A stretch of 64,000 nt of DNA from NCBI RefSeq assembly GCF_023920705.1, contig NZ_CP094657.1, forward strand, positions 3,906,001 through 3,970,000, given 5' to 3'. The translations under genes and the position numbers were made by a program. This stretch comes from Acinetobacter sp. XS-4 (GTDB lineage Bacteria; Pseudomonadota; Gammaproteobacteria; Pseudomonadales; Moraxellaceae). Positions 29,149 to 39,660 of this stretch are shown piece by piece (positions within the stretch are counted from its first letter, which is position 1; each line of letters starts with the position of its first letter). The notes below the pieces were generated by a model that worked only from the letters and a program-made list of their open reading frames with translations, was not told where the DNA came from and did not search any database.

Positions 29149-29559
29149 TCAAGTCAGTTTAATCGTAACCACTAATAAGAAGATTGGACACAATATAGAT
29201 AAGAACCAAACAATCGAGCGCAAAGTTGCCCAGTTACTTAAATAACAGATCCCATAAATAACTCTTAAAATAATGTATGCCCAGCCTAATCTCAGAATAA
29301 AATATTCCGGAACAACCATATATTCGGCCATTAAAATAGCCGTTAAAAATAAAGGTAAGCTTTCAAAGCTATTTTGTTGTACGGCATTCGCACGAGCAGC
29401 CAGACCAGTTGTTTTGGCAAAAAAGGCTCTCGGATTTTGATTATCAACAGGCTGAAAACCACCTGTAAACTTTGCAATTACGGTAAATGCGTATGGCAGC
29501 AAACATGCCACTAAAATAATATAGATAATGCCGCTGATGCCCTGCATAGTGCCATCCAT
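29149..29559 (-). CDS. MAPEG-family membrane protein
   Basis: This is a four-helix membrane protein of about 136 residues. The segment FFAKTTGLAARANAVQQNSFESLPLF (split across the end of the first loop) shows the Arg-Ala-x-x-Ala-x-Gln-Asn-x-x-Glu pattern of the MAPEG family, whose members include glutathione- or lipid-linked enzymes, though bacterial ones are mostly uncharacterised. The start is uncertain: GTG at 29562, ATG at 29559 or ATG at 29547 (after GGATGG) are all in frame. Confidence 0.78.
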   Translation of the reverse strand: MDGTMQGISGIIYIILVACLLPYAFTVIAKFTGGFQPVDNQNPRAFFAKTTGLAARANAVQQNSFESLPLFLTAILMAEYMVVPEYFILRLGWAYIILRVIYGICYLSNWATLRSIVWFLSILCPIFLLVVTIKLT

Positions 29560-29653
29560 CACTGAAAATACTGTTGATCATGCTATCATAACATTGCGTT
29601 TTTACCTGAAATTTTATGCAATCACTTGTCATCACTGATTAATAGGGCCATGT

Positions 29654-30043
29654 ATGCAACAACCTGATCAAAAAGAATTGTTTGAAGTCTTGGATAAGCA
29701 AAAACAGAATCAACTTCAGATAGATCGCATATTAAAGATCGTACTCCCTATTATGGCTTTTTTACTTAGTGTGATTTGTGCAAATTTGAATTGGCAATCG
29801 ACACTTGGCACCTTTGTTATTTTAACAATTACCTTTATTGCAGTCGGTATTAAACGACTTACTTTGTGGCATTGGCTCATTGTGATTACGATATATTGTT
29901 TAGCAGATAATTATTTAAGTTATGGTCAGCTTGATTTAACTCACCTACGCCTGCAACTCGGCACAATGCTTGTTTTTGTTGGAATGGTCGGAATTGGACG
30001 CCCTTATATAGACCGCTGGTTTATAAAAAGCCATAAAAACTAA
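29654..30043 (+). CDS. Uncharacterised four-helix membrane protein
   Basis: I do not recognise this 129-residue protein. The first 27 residues are charged and Gln-rich (a cytoplasmic tail), followed by about four hydrophobic segments (approximately 28-45, 48-66, 70-88 and 101-118) and a short basic tail. It is divergent from the MAPEG gene and ends at a strong terminator. No catalytic motif is visible. Confidence 0.7.
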   Translation: MQQPDQKELFEVLDKQKQNQLQIDRILKIVLPIMAFLLSVICANLNWQSTLGTFVILTITFIAVGIKRLTLWHWLIVITIYCLADNYLSYGQLDLTHLRLQLGTMLVFVGMVGIGRPYIDRWFIKSHKN

Positions 30044-30046
30044 AAT

Positions 30047-30073
30047 AAAAAAAGCGCCCTAAGGCGCTTTTTT
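30047..30073. terminator. Bidirectional terminator
   Basis: AAAGCGCC-CTAA-GGCGCTTT with long A and T runs lies between the membrane-protein gene and the convergent fadD. Confidence 0.92.
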
Positions 30074-30083
30074 TATTAACTGA

Positions 30084-31763
30084 TTAGGCTGGTTTACGTA
30101 AGTCTTTACGTAAAATTTTGCCTACATTTGATTTTGGTAATTCATCCATAAACTCTACATAACGAGGGCGTTTATAGCCTGTTAAGTTTTCTTTAGCGAA
30201 GCTCAAAACTTCTTCAGTCGTTAAACTTTGATCTTTTTTCACAATAAAGAGTTTTGGCACTTCACCTGATTTTTCATCTGGAACACCAATGGCTGCAACT
30301 TCCAATACTTTTGGATGTTTAGCAATAACTTCTTCGATTTCACTTGGGTAAACGTTAAAGCCAGAAACCAAAATCATATCCTTTTTACGGTCTACAATTT
30401 TTGTATATCCACGGCTATCCATCACACCGATGTCGCCAGTACGGAAGAAACCATCCGCTGTCATGACTTTAGCTGTCTCATCAGGACGATTCCAGTAGCC
30501 CTTCATCACTTGAGGACCGCGAATCGAGATTTCGCCTTGCTCACCTAAAGCAACTTCTTTACCGTCATCATCTAAAATAGCAACTTCAGTTAAAGGTAAC
30601 GGAATACCAATAGTGCCGCTAAATTCAGTAGAAGCAGGTGGATTTGCAGTTGCTACCGGTGAAGTTTCTGACAAGCCATAACCTTCAATAATGGTTGTAC
30701 CAGTAATTTTCTTCCATGCTTCTGCTGTAGAAGGTAAAACGGCCATACCACCGCCCATCGCCATTTTTAAATTGCTATGGTCAAGTTGTTTGAATTCTTC
30801 ATTATTCACTAAAGCATTAAACAATGTGTTTACCGCTGGGAAGAATGATGGTTGATATTTACGTAATTCGTTAATAACAGCTGGTAAATCACGCGGGTTC
30901 GGAATCAGGATATTTGCCTGACCTTTATACATACCGTACATCGCGCAAACCATGAACGCAAAAATATGATAAAGCGGCAATGCACAAACAATACGGTCGC
31001 CTTTAGCACCATCGTTTGCTCCAAATTTACTTTGGAAAATACCGTCACACTGAAGTAAGTTTGCTACAAGATTACGATGGGTAAGCTCTGCACCTTTTGA
31101 AACGCCTGTTGTACCACCAGTGTATTGAAGTACAGCAGTGTCACTTAAAGTTAAAGTCGGACGCTTATAATTACTCGCATTTTCTTTATTTAATGCTGAG
31201 TTAAATTTAACGTGCCCTGGAATATTCCAAGCTGGAATTTGTTTACGTACTTTACGTAGTACAAAATTCACCAGAGTACCTTTGAGTGTACCAAGCATAT
31301 CTCCGACTGATGCAACTACAACATGCTTCACTGGAGTTTTACCCAAAATGCTTTGGTAAACACTGGCAAAGTTTTCGATAATTACAAGTACTTCTGCACC
31401 TGAGTCATTTAATTGATGCTCAAGTTCACGCGCCGTATAAAGTGGGTTAACGTTTACTAACACTAAACCTGCACGTAACACAGCTAATGCAACTACAGGA
31501 TACTGCAATACATTCGGCATCATCACTGCCACACGAGTTCCTTTTGCTAACCCCAAATTTTGCAAATAGGTCGCGAACTTACGGCTTGCAAGCTCTAACT
31601 CATTAAATGACATCGCTTTATCCATAAAGATAAAGGCATCGCGAGAACCAAATTTTTGGAAATTACTCTCAAAAATATCAACAAGTGAGGTATTTTCCGC
31701 AGGCAATGCTACTGTTTCTGGAATCCCTGTTTTTTGGTATTCTGCAAACCAAATTTTTTCCAT
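30084..31763 (-). CDS. fadD: Long-chain fatty acid-CoA ligase
   Basis: This ANL-superfamily enzyme activates fatty acids to acyl-CoA using ATP. The P-loop-like A3 motif YTGGTTGVSKG is at 214-224, the acyl-adenylate motif GYGLSETSP near residue 358, and the C-terminal catalytic lysine lies in NVGKILRKDLRK. The length of 559 is typical of FadD. It is monocistronic, with an upstream spacer of about 300 bp that contains two inverted repeats. Confidence 0.92.
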   Translation of the reverse strand: MEKIWFAEYQKTGIPETVALPAENTSLVDIFESNFQKFGSRDAFIFMDKAMSFNELELASRKFATYLQNLGLAKGTRVAVMMPNVLQYPVVALAVLRAGLVLVNVNPLYTARELEHQLNDSGAEVLVIIENFASVYQSILGKTPVKHVVVASVGDMLGTLKGTLVNFVLRKVRKQIPAWNIPGHVKFNSALNKENASNYKRPTLTLSDTAVLQYTGGTTGVSKGAELTHRNLVANLLQCDGIFQSKFGANDGAKGDRIVCALPLYHIFAFMVCAMYGMYKGQANILIPNPRDLPAVINELRKYQPSFFPAVNTLFNALVNNEEFKQLDHSNLKMAMGGGMAVLPSTAEAWKKITGTTIIEGYGLSETSPVATANPPASTEFSGTIGIPLPLTEVAILDDDGKEVALGEQGEISIRGPQVMKGYWNRPDETAKVMTADGFFRTGDIGVMDSRGYTKIVDRKKDMILVSGFNVYPSEIEEVIAKHPKVLEVAAIGVPDEKSGEVPKLFIVKKDQSLTTEEVLSFAKENLTGYKRPRYVEFMDELPKSNVGKILRKDLRKPA

Positions 31764-31837
31764 AATGCCATTATCTCCGATTCGTAATCCTTAGTAATAA
31801 CTGTTATTCAATGCCCCAGCTATTCTTTAGCTTCTTG

Positions 31838-31868
31838 GTGCCAGAACATATTTAAAACTTATTGGCAC
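31838..31868. promoter_or_regulatory. Inverted repeat GTGCCA/TGGCAC upstream of fadD
   Basis: Perfect 6-bp arms with a 19-bp spacer lie about 75 bp before the fadD start. The wide spacer makes this a weak candidate. Confidence 0.2.
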
Positions 31869-31937
31869 ATTCATGACACTTCGAACAAGATTATGAGACA
31901 GAAGTTTTGACAATTTAACCCTGCCAAATTTTTTGCA

Positions 31938-31960
31938 TGGAGTACAAATTACGTACTCCA
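31938..31960. promoter_or_regulatory. Inverted repeat TGGAGTAC-N7-GTACTCCA between fadD and parC
   Basis: A perfect 8-bp inverted repeat lies 175 bp upstream of fadD and 100 bp past the parC stop. It lacks a U tract on the parC transcript, so an operator reading is at least as good as a terminator. Confidence 0.4.
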
Positions 31961-32059
31961 AATTGCTGTCCTTTTAATCGTTATTCAATACCAACAAGTT
32001 CAGTTCATTGCTTGAACATGTTGCCATATATAGCGTATTTATGTTGCCAGACGCTAGCT

Positions 32060-34279
32060 TTATCTCTGAATCAACAGTTTATTTGCTTTTTGATATCCAC
32101 GTGGTAAGAGCTGACCTTTTGAAGCTCGTTTACCCATATATTTTTGTAGATCATCACCTTTTAATTTTAGATGTTGCTGACCTGCAACCACCTGAATTAT
32201 TTCATCTAAGTTCAGGGTTGTCATGGATAAAATTTGCTCTTTCGCGTCAAGTTGTATCAACTTATTACCTTTACCCTTATTTAGATTTGGGAGTTCTGCC
32301 AAATCAATGATTAAGAGTCGGCCTGTTGAACTGAGCACAGCCAAATGTGTCATATTCTGAGCAGATATCAATGGTAAAGCTTTTGATTTTTCAGGAACAG
32401 ACAAGAATGTTTTCCCTGCCTTGGCATTGGTATCTAACTGTTTGGCTTGAGTTTTAAACCCATAACCAGATGTGCTGGCAGCAATAAGTTCAGATTCTTC
32501 ATCTTCTAGATAAACCTGAATAAACGACACACCACTGGCAGGAGCAAGTTTAGAACTTAATGGTTCGCCCAAACCTCTTGCTGATGGCAAACTGCTAATA
32601 GGTAAGGCATAACTACGCCCTGTCTCATCAAGGAAATAAATTCGTTGATTGGTTTTACCCACAGCGTGACTTAAATATTGGTCGCCCGCACGATAGTTTA
32701 AGTTCTCTGCATCAACATCCGCACCTTTTGCAGCACGAATCCATCCCGCTTCAGATAAAACCACCGTTACTGGTTCAGCTGGCATTAAATCCTGTTCTTT
32801 AATCTGAACAGCTTCAGCACGCGCCACGATTGGAGAACGGCGTTCATCACCGAACTTTTTCGCGTCTTCTTTTAATTCCCCAATAATCAGATTTTTTAAA
32901 GATTCTGGATTTTCTAATTGCTCACGAATAATGGCTGCTTTTGCAGCAAGCTCATCTTGTTCATGACGGATTTCCATCTCTTCAAGTTTTGCTAAATGAC
33001 GCAACTTGAGTTCTAAAATTGCTTCTGCCTGTATCTCATCAATATTGAAATGTTCCATTAATACAGGTTTAGGCTGATCTTCTTCACGAATAATACGAAT
33101 GACGGTATCAATATCAAGATAAGCAATTAAAAGACCTGCCAAAATATGCAGACGTTTTTCAATTCGGTTTAAATGATACTCTAAACGGCGAGTTACCGTT
33201 TTTTTACGGATCTCAATCCATTCAAGCAAGATACGACGAATCGATTTAACCTGAGGACGTCCATCTTCACCAATCATGTTTAAATTAACACGATAACTCG
33301 ATTCTAAATCGGTGGTGGCAAATAAGTGACTCATCACCGCTTCAGCATCAATGCGGTTAGAACGAAGTACAATCACTAATCGTGTTGGATTTGCATGATC
33401 CGACTCGTCACGCACATCAACGACTAATGGTAGCTTTTTAGCCTGCATTTGGTCGGCAATTTGAGTAATCACCTTAGAGCCCGATACTTGATAAGGTAAT
33501 TCAGTAATCACGATTTCATTTTTTTCTATGGTATACACCGCTCGCATGCGGTAACTGCCACGACCAGTGGTCTGGATTTTGAGTAATTCTTCTGGCGGCG
33601 TAATAATTTCAGCTTTTGTTGGTAAATCTGGCGCTGGAATATATTCAGCCAATTTTTCATCTGAAGTTTGCGGATTACGAATTAACGCAATCGTTCCTTT
33701 AATCACTTCACGTAAATTATGTGGCGGAATATCGGTCGCCATACCAACAGCAATACCGGTTGTACCGTTGAGTAGAATATTAGGAATACGCGCTGGCAAC
33801 GTAATAGGTTCTTTTAATGAACCATCAAAGTTATCTTGCCAGTCAGTTGTGCCCTGACCTAACTCATTTAACAACAACTCACTGTAGGCAGAAAGTTTTG
33901 CTTCGGTATAACGCATCGCAGCAAATGACTTAGGATCATCTGGTGCACCCCAGTTACCTTGCCCTTCAATTAAAGGATAGCGATAACTAAACGGCTGAGC
34001 CATCAACACCATCGCCTCATAACATGCCGAGTCACCATGAGGATGATACTTACCGAGCACATCACCTACTGTACGCGCTGATTTTTTTGGCTTGCCGCTA
34101 TTTTTTAAGCCTAACTCGCTCATGGCATAGACAATACGGCGCTGTACAGGTTTTAAGCCATCACTGATATGCGGCAATGCACGATCCATAATGACGTACA
34201 TCGCATAATTCAGGTAAGCCTGTTCAGTAAATTCGGCCACAGAGCGGTTTTCTGTCGCTTGATGCGCAAGGCTGGTCAT
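32060..34279 (-). CDS. parC: DNA topoisomerase IV subunit A
   Basis: ParC is the breakage-reunion subunit of topoisomerase IV, which decatenates chromosomes. The start is taken as the ATG at 34279 ([10 protein letters not shown], 739 residues) rather than the TTG at 34297, because this gives the residue numbering used for Acinetobacter. The active-site tyrosine is Y124 in AAMRYTEAK. The quinolone-determining positions S84 and E88 (GDSACYEAM) are wild type, so this gene gives no fluoroquinolone resistance. The C-terminal beta-pinwheel fills about residues 495-739. Confidence 0.95.
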   Translation of the reverse strand: MTSLAHQATENRSVAEFTEQAYLNYAMYVIMDRALPHISDGLKPVQRRIVYAMSELGLKNSGKPKKSARTVGDVLGKYHPHGDSACYEAMVLMAQPFSYRYPLIEGQGNWGAPDDPKSFAAMRYTEAKLSAYSELLLNELGQGTTDWQDNFDGSLKEPITLPARIPNILLNGTTGIAVGMATDIPPHNLREVIKGTIALIRNPQTSDEKLAEYIPAPDLPTKAEIITPPEELLKIQTTGRGSYRMRAVYTIEKNEIVITELPYQVSGSKVITQIADQMQAKKLPLVVDVRDESDHANPTRLVIVLRSNRIDAEAVMSHLFATTDLESSYRVNLNMIGEDGRPQVKSIRRILLEWIEIRKKTVTRRLEYHLNRIEKRLHILAGLLIAYLDIDTVIRIIREEDQPKPVLMEHFNIDEIQAEAILELKLRHLAKLEEMEIRHEQDELAAKAAIIREQLENPESLKNLIIGELKEDAKKFGDERRSPIVARAEAVQIKEQDLMPAEPVTVVLSEAGWIRAAKGADVDAENLNYRAGDQYLSHAVGKTNQRIYFLDETGRSYALPISSLPSARGLGEPLSSKLAPASGVSFIQVYLEDEESELIAASTSGYGFKTQAKQLDTNAKAGKTFLSVPEKSKALPLISAQNMTHLAVLSSTGRLLIIDLAELPNLNKGKGNKLIQLDAKEQILSMTTLNLDEIIQVVAGQQHLKLKGDDLQKYMGKRASKGQLLPRGYQKANKLLIQR

Positions 34280-34431
34280 AGTCAGCTTATCTTCCAAATC
34301 AGTCGTTATTTTAAATGAGTCTTATGCTAAGTGGGCTATGTTACAGACACAAGAGGGAGTCTGTCACCTGAGCGTCAAATTATGTCTCATCTCTCTATAT
34401 TTTTAGTTACTTGCTATAAAGTTAGGCAAAA

Positions 34432-35751
34432 CTATAGGCCTATCGACTCTAGTCTTTTCCCTTGGGTTTCTTCACCTAATATTAAAATTACGGCTGCAAC
34501 CAAAAGTAAAACAACTGTAAACATCATGAAAACATGACTAAACCCATGCTTTGCAACCATCATATGGGTAACAACGATTGGCGCTAAAATTCCACCTAAA
34601 CGCCCCATTGCCGATGCCCAGCCCGAACCAAAAGCTCGAATATTGGCTGGATATTGTTCTGGCGTATAGGTGTATAACACTCCCCATGCCCCTAAATTGA
34701 AGAACGACATGAGGCAGCCCCAAAACATAATGCTGTTTACGCTGTCGGCTTGTCCAAAGAAATATGCAGACAGTGCACAAAACCCGATAAATGAAGCGAG
34801 TGTAATTTTTCTACCCAATCGCTCTACAAACCAGGCCGCAGCCAAGTAACCTGGTAGCTGTGCCAAAATCATCAGCAAAACATATTCAAAAGATTTAACA
34901 ATGTCATAGCCCTGTTTCACCAATAAACTTGGCAACCACGTAAAAATGCCGTAGTAGGAATACACGATTCCAAACCAGATGAGCCACAGCATTAAGCTAC
35001 GACGTGCAAAAGGACCACTCCAAAGTTGTTTAAAAGAGACCTTTTGTTGTATGGCTACAGGTACAACTTCAATGTGATGAACGATTTGGACACCCGCCTG
35101 AGCTTCTAGTTTTTGTACTAAAGCATGCGCTTCTTCGATACGACCACGGTTAATCAAGTACGGTATCGACTCAGGGAGTTTTTTCCAAATCACTAAAATA
35201 TAAATCAGAGGGAGGCCGCCCATTAGAAATGCAATATGCCAGCCAAATTTAGGAATAATAAAATAGGAAATTAACGCCGCAACTAACCAACCTAAACCCC
35301 AAAAACTTTCAAGTAATACAATAAAACGACCACGTACATGTGAGGGTATATATTCACTCACCAATGTCACTGCAACAGGCAATTGTCCGCCGAGTCCAAG
35401 GCCAACAATAAAACGAAAAATCAATAACCATTTTAAATCTGGAGCAAAAGCACATAAGGCAGTCGCAATACTATAAATTGCCATGGTCGTGGCAAATATT
35501 GTCTTTCGACCAAACCGATCTGCTAAAGCCCCCGAGCAAACTGCTCCAATAGCCATTCCTACAAAGCCAATACTCACAATCCAACCGCTTTGGGCTGGGG
35601 TTAATGCCCAGTCTTTAACAAGCGTTGTCATGATAAAAGCAATGATACCGGTGTCCATCGCATCAAACATCCAACCTAACCCAACCACCCACAATAATGT
35701 GTAGTGGAATTTGCCAATTGGAAGATTTTGTATACGTGAAACCAGATCCAT
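34432..35751 (-). CDS. MFS transporter, NiaP-like (aromatic acid/niacin type)
   Basis: This 439-residue, twelve-helix major facilitator has the family loop 2-3 motif GALADRFGRKT (about residues 75-85), a DxMDTG motif in helix 1 (MFDAMDTG), and RGRF after helix 4. The overall look matches the sugar-porter/aromatic acid:H+ symporter branch that contains NiaP niacin importers; I judge NiaP the best guess. It is monocistronic, with no neighbouring NAD or aromatic pathway gene to confirm the substrate. Confidence 0.78.
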   Translation of the reverse strand: MDLVSRIQNLPIGKFHYTLLWVVGLGWMFDAMDTGIIAFIMTTLVKDWALTPAQSGWIVSIGFVGMAIGAVCSGALADRFGRKTIFATTMAIYSIATALCAFAPDLKWLLIFRFIVGLGLGGQLPVAVTLVSEYIPSHVRGRFIVLLESFWGLGWLVAALISYFIIPKFGWHIAFLMGGLPLIYILVIWKKLPESIPYLINRGRIEEAHALVQKLEAQAGVQIVHHIEVVPVAIQQKVSFKQLWSGPFARRSLMLWLIWFGIVYSYYGIFTWLPSLLVKQGYDIVKSFEYVLLMILAQLPGYLAAAWFVERLGRKITLASFIGFCALSAYFFGQADSVNSIMFWGCLMSFFNLGAWGVLYTYTPEQYPANIRAFGSGWASAMGRLGGILAPIVVTHMMVAKHGFSHVFMMFTVVLLLVAAVILILGEETQGKRLESIGL

Positions 35752-35829
35752 AAGAAAACTCTACTGGAAAAATAAGTGAGCAAGACAATATTTAATTGTT
35801 ATAGCATGCTCACATCGCATTCTGCATGA

Positions 35830-36474
35830 TTAATGTTCATCGGTTGATGAAGCTGATTCTGCATCGTCATCTTTATAAATAAACTTAGGCATTTCTAAGC
35901 CAAAATAGATCGCGATCAGACGCAGAGTAAAACCGAAAATTAAGGTTGAAACAACAGTTAACTCTAAACTGAATCCCAAATCTAAGCATACCCAGTAGCA
36001 AATGACCGCGACAAAAGCAATACTCGCATACAGTTCGCGACGGAAAACGAACGGGACATCGTTACATAAAATGTCACGTAAAATACCGCCAGAAACTCCA
36101 GTTAGCACCCCTGCTACTGCCGATACGACAAAACCATGCCCCATTTGTAAGGCAATCTGACAACCAATAATGGTAAATCCAATTAGGCCTAAGGCATCGA
36201 GTACCAAAAAGATGTTATGTAAGTGACGCATCCATTTAGCAATAATGATTGTGACAAATGCAGCACAACACGTCAGAACCAAATATTCAGGATGTTTTAC
36301 CCAAGTTAAAGGATAGTGGCCGAGTAATACATCACGTACCGACCCGCCTCCTAAAGCAGTCACACAGGCAATCAGTACGACACCGAACCAGTCCATACTC
36401 CGTCGCCCAGCAGACAATGCACCTGTCATGGCTTCAGCAGTAATCGCAATAATATAAATAACGGTGAGTAACAT
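35830..36474 (-). CDS. YicG-like TRIC/UPF0126 membrane protein
   Basis: This 214-residue membrane protein has two tandem repeats of a three-helix unit, each with a Gly/Asp-rich motif: GGGSVRDVLLGHYP (about residues 42-55) and GVSGGILRDILCNDVP (about 126-141). These are diagnostic for UPF0126, related to TRIC-type cation channels; E. coli YicG has been linked to glycine transport. The C-terminal tail is acidic and polar. It stands 46 bp from the YchJ-like gene on the same strand. Confidence 0.85.
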   Translation of the reverse strand: MLLTVIYIIAITAEAMTGALSAGRRSMDWFGVVLIACVTALGGGSVRDVLLGHYPLTWVKHPEYLVLTCCAAFVTIIIAKWMRHLHNIFLVLDALGLIGFTIIGCQIALQMGHGFVVSAVAGVLTGVSGGILRDILCNDVPFVFRRELYASIAFVAVICYWVCLDLGFSLELTVVSTLIFGFTLRLIAIYFGLEMPKFIYKDDDAESASSTDEH

Positions 36475-36519
36475 TGCCCTTTCCCTCAGGCCAAACGGTG
36501 CGCGTATTTTAAGATAAAG

Positions 36520-36987
36520 TTATAGGAATTGTGCACAGCATTGTTTAAATTTTTTTCCAGAGCCACATATACAAGGCTGTTTCATAGTGACATGCATATC
36601 TACAGTAGGATCAAGAAAAAACCATTGTTGTTGCTGATATACAAAATGTGAAACCTCATGGTGAACCTGAGCTTTTTGCCCATCATGATAATGTGCCTTG
36701 AATTCAACCTGTGCATGGGTTTTATCTAGTCTCTCTTTGGCGTTAACGACGTCTAAACCCAACCATTGATTTTGTTTACTCCAGTCTGCAATAGCCTCTT
36801 TATCAAGTGCAGTTTGCTGGCCTAAAGCGGTTGTTTTCACAATATAATCAATTTGCTGTAATGCAAAAGCACTATAACGCGAACGCATAAGCTGCTCTGC
36901 TGTCAGGGCTTTTGCTGTGCCTAAATGTAACGGCTCACAACATTCTTGATAGTTACCGTTTCCACATGGACAAGTGTGTTGAGTCAT
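36520..36987 (-). CDS. YchJ-family SEC-C metal-binding protein
   Basis: This 155-residue protein is bracketed by two zinc-type SEC-C motifs, CPCGNGNYQECC at the N-terminus and CICGSGKKFKQCC at the C-terminus, around an NTF2-like YchJ core (residues about 27-125, with MRSRYSAFALQ). The family is uncharacterised. The Cys pattern is complete, so the protein is likely functional. Confidence 0.88.
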   Translation of the reverse strand: MTQHTCPCGNGNYQECCEPLHLGTAKALTAEQLMRSRYSAFALQQIDYIVKTTALGQQTALDKEAIADWSKQNQWLGLDVVNAKERLDKTHAQVEFKAHYHDGQKAQVHHEVSHFVYQQQQWFFLDPTVDMHVTMKQPCICGSGKKFKQCCAQFL

Positions 36988-37006
36988 TCTGTGTTTCTCA
37001 AATAAA

Positions 37007-37032
37007 AAAATAGCTCAGAGTTGAGCTATTTT
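37007..37032 (-). terminator. Terminator after the TerC/CBS gene
   Basis: AAAATAGCTCA-GAGT-TGAGCTATTTT lies 28 bp past the stop of the minus-strand gene and before ychJ. Confidence 0.8.
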
Positions 37033-37059
37033 ATGATGTTTCTAGGCTTAAAATGTCAT

Positions 37060-38652
37060 TTAATCTTTTGATTCATCTTGTTCGATAGAAACAATATGAA
37101 CTTTCTCGATTTTATGACCTTCCATCGTAATCACTTCAAAGCGATAACCATCTGCTTCAACAGCTTCACCATTTTCTGGCAAGCGGCCTAAATGGAATAA
37201 CAAGTAACCCGACAAAGTTGAATACTGTTCACTCTCATCAACCAAATCACGGCCTAATAAAAGCGATACGTGACGAATATCCGTTGAACCTTCAAGTATT
37301 AATGAACCATCTGCCAAACTCTCAGCGGCTGCATCTAGCTCATCTTCATCAGGGAATTCACCCGCAATCGCTTCTAAAATATCGATTGGCGTTGCAATAC
37401 CTTCAATTGAACCGTATTCATTTAAAACGATTGCCATTTGTAAAGGTGCTTGACGCAATTGTTCCATCACCATAAGTACTTGAGCATTTTCATGCACGAT
37501 GACGGGTTCACGTAAATGCTTTTGGAAATCGACCACACCTGTTTCAATGAAGCCATTTAGAACTTTATGAGTAAGTGCAATACCCTCAATATTATCAAGT
37601 TCACCACGTGCAACAATCAAACGAGAGTGTGTCATTGACATTAAACGTTCTTTTAAAACTTCTGGCTCGTCGTCTAAATCAATCCATTCAAGTTCAGGTC
37701 GTGGCGTCATAACAGACTTTACAGGACGTTCTGATAAACTCAAAACTCCTTGCACTAGCACACTGTGATAAGCGCCATTTTCTTCGTCAAAAACTTCATC
37801 TGCAAAAGCTTGTGTAGCCAATACGTCTTCTTTATCAGAAGATTGCGTATCTGAGCTAGAACCACTGCTTTTACTTCCTAACATACGTAAAACGGCAGAG
37901 GCAGTGCGATAACGCAAGTCTGTGGTTGTAACCAGTTTTTCCTGATTGCGGCGCATGCTCTGATTGATAATTTCCACCAAAACAGAGAAGCCAATTGCAG
38001 CATATAAGTAACCCTTCGGAATATGGAAACCAAAACCTTCCACCACCAAAGAGAAACCGATCATCATCAAGAAACCAAGACACAGAATAACAACCGTTGG
38101 ATGCTTATTCACAAAGTCCATCAGTGGTCTTGATGCCCACAACATGATTCCGACAGCAATGACCACTGCAACCATCATGATTGACAGCTCTTTCACCATA
38201 CCTACAGCTGTAATCACGCTATCTAGCGAGAATACGGCGTCAAGCACAACAATCTGGACAATAACCATCCAGAACGCAGCATGAACAGGATTATCTTCTT
38301 TATGAAGTTGGTTACCTTCCATGCGCTCATGCAATTCCATGGTGCCTTTAAAGAGCAAGAACACACCACCAAACAGCAAGATCAAATCACGACCAGAGAA
38401 TGGATGATTAAGAATATGGAAAAGTGGTTCAGTTAGTGTCACGACCCAAGCAATTGAGGCTAAGAGTATAAGACGCATTCCCAAGGCAAGCACTAAACCA
38501 ATTATACGTGCTTTAGCTCGCTGCTCTGGCGGCAGTTTTTCGGCCAAAATAGCGATGAAAACGAGGTTATCGATCCCCAATACAATTTCAAGAATGATTA
38601 AAGTTGCTAAGCCCACCCAAGCAGAGGGATCAGACATCCATTCAAAGATCAT
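37060..38652 (-). CDS. TerC-family membrane protein with CBS and CorC/HlyC domains
   Basis: This 530-residue three-part protein has an N-terminal TerC domain with about seven helices (residues 10-230; [14 protein letters not shown] and [12 protein letters not shown] carry the paired acidic metal-site motifs), a tandem CBS pair (about 300-420) and a C-terminal CorC/HlyC transporter-associated domain (about 435-520). The layout is that of E. coli YoaE/YegH. TerC proteins act in metal homeostasis, often manganese or calcium; the ion here is not determined. I see no yybP-ykoY-like riboswitch upstream. Confidence 0.88.
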   Translation of the reverse strand: MIFEWMSDPSAWVGLATLIILEIVLGIDNLVFIAILAEKLPPEQRAKARIIGLVLALGMRLILLASIAWVVTLTEPLFHILNHPFSGRDLILLFGGVFLLFKGTMELHERMEGNQLHKEDNPVHAAFWMVIVQIVVLDAVFSLDSVITAVGMVKELSIMMVAVVIAVGIMLWASRPLMDFVNKHPTVVILCLGFLMMIGFSLVVEGFGFHIPKGYLYAAIGFSVLVEIINQSMRRNQEKLVTTTDLRYRTASAVLRMLGSKSSGSSSDTQSSDKEDVLATQAFADEVFDEENGAYHSVLVQGVLSLSERPVKSVMTPRPELEWIDLDDEPEVLKERLMSMTHSRLIVARGELDNIEGIALTHKVLNGFIETGVVDFQKHLREPVIVHENAQVLMVMEQLRQAPLQMAIVLNEYGSIEGIATPIDILEAIAGEFPDEDELDAAAESLADGSLILEGSTDIRHVSLLLGRDLVDESEQYSTLSGYLLFHLGRLPENGEAVEADGYRFEVITMEGHKIEKVHIVSIEQDESKD

Positions 38653-38978
38653 CGATCCTGCTCCTGTGCTGACTGGATTTTATCTTTATTTGGCAACACA
38701 ACAGGCGCGCCTACACAAAGTGGGGAAAATGTTTTTTTAGGACAAGAAATTAAAACGGAGCGACTACAACCACTACCCATATTTGTTCATATGTTGTTAA
38801 ACGAATTTTTAGTATAGGCAAGATTTAACATAAATTCATCATTTTTATTTGTTCATGACAGGCATTCACCAAACCCATACAAAACATGAATCTTTCCTAT
38901 AAATCTGCTTATAAAGTTGTCATATCTTTTGCTTACTGTAGACAAGAAATATGAACGTGATAAGGTGAAAATAGAACA
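38653..38978. other. Divergent spacer, no gene seen
   Basis: This is 326 bp between the TerC/CBS gene and the LOG-family gene. It should hold both promoters. I see no open frame, hairpin terminator or repeat worth naming. Confidence 0.6.
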
Positions 38979-39602
38979 ATGAATAGCGTATTAACAATGG
39001 CAGTAAATGATTCACCAATAACAGCTGTAAAAACAAAACAACCTCTTATTGCATTATATTGTGGTTCACGTGCAGGAAATAACCCAATCTACCGAGAAAA
39101 GGCGATTGAACTCGCTCATGGAATTGCTGACCAAGGTTTTGGTTTAGTCTATGGCGGTGCCAGTATTGGTTTAATGGGACAAGTTGCTGAAAGCGTTCTC
39201 GCAAACGGCGGAGAAGCTGTAGGTGTCATTCCTGAATTTATGCTCGATTATGAAGTAGCCCATGCAGGCTTAACCGAATTACATGTCGTAGAAACCATGC
39301 ACGAACGCAAAGCCATGATGGCAGAGCGTGCAAGTGCATTTATTGCATTACCCGGTGGTTTAGGAACTTTCGAAGAAATATTGGAAATAGCCACTTGGGG
39401 CCAACTCAACCAACACCAAAAACCGATGATTTTATATAACGTAAATGGCTTTTATAATGCATTGATTACCCAGTTAGATCATGCGGTTCAAGAAGGTTTC
39501 CTCCCACTTCAGCACCGTGCTAAATTAATTGTATGTGATGATGTTAATCAAATTTATAACGTCATTAAAAATTTAAAAATGCCGAAAAGATTTGTTGTGT
39601 AA
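38979..39602 (+). CDS. LOG-family nucleotide 5'-monophosphate phosphoribohydrolase
   Basis: This 207-residue Rossmann-fold protein has GGASIGLMG (59-67) and the family signature PGGLGTFEE (125-133), which holds the catalytic arginine/glutamate environment together with ERKAMMAE. LOG proteins release free bases from nucleotide monophosphates, including cytokinin ribotides. About 20 extra N-terminal residues precede the fold, so an in-frame ATG at 38997 is possible, but AAGGTG before 38979 favours the longer form. Confidence 0.88.
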   Translation: MNSVLTMAVNDSPITAVKTKQPLIALYCGSRAGNNPIYREKAIELAHGIADQGFGLVYGGASIGLMGQVAESVLANGGEAVGVIPEFMLDYEVAHAGLTELHVVETMHERKAMMAERASAFIALPGGLGTFEEILEIATWGQLNQHQKPMILYNVNGFYNALITQLDHAVQEGFLPLQHRAKLIVCDDVNQIYNVIKNLKMPKRFVV

Positions 39603-39615
39603 TTTTCTAAATAAT

Positions 39616-39640
39616 AAAAAGAGCCTGATAGGCTCTTTTT
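39616..39640. terminator. Bidirectional terminator
   Basis: AAAAAGAGCC-TGATA-GGCTCTTTTT lies between the LOG gene and the convergent lipoprotein gene. Confidence 0.9.
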
Positions 39641-39660
39641 ATTTGTACGTTGTATTTAAT

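Noticed and set aside
32008..32310. 100-codon plus-strand frame near the end of parC
   Set aside because: Mostly antisense to parC, with no Shine-Dalgarno and no recognisable domain.
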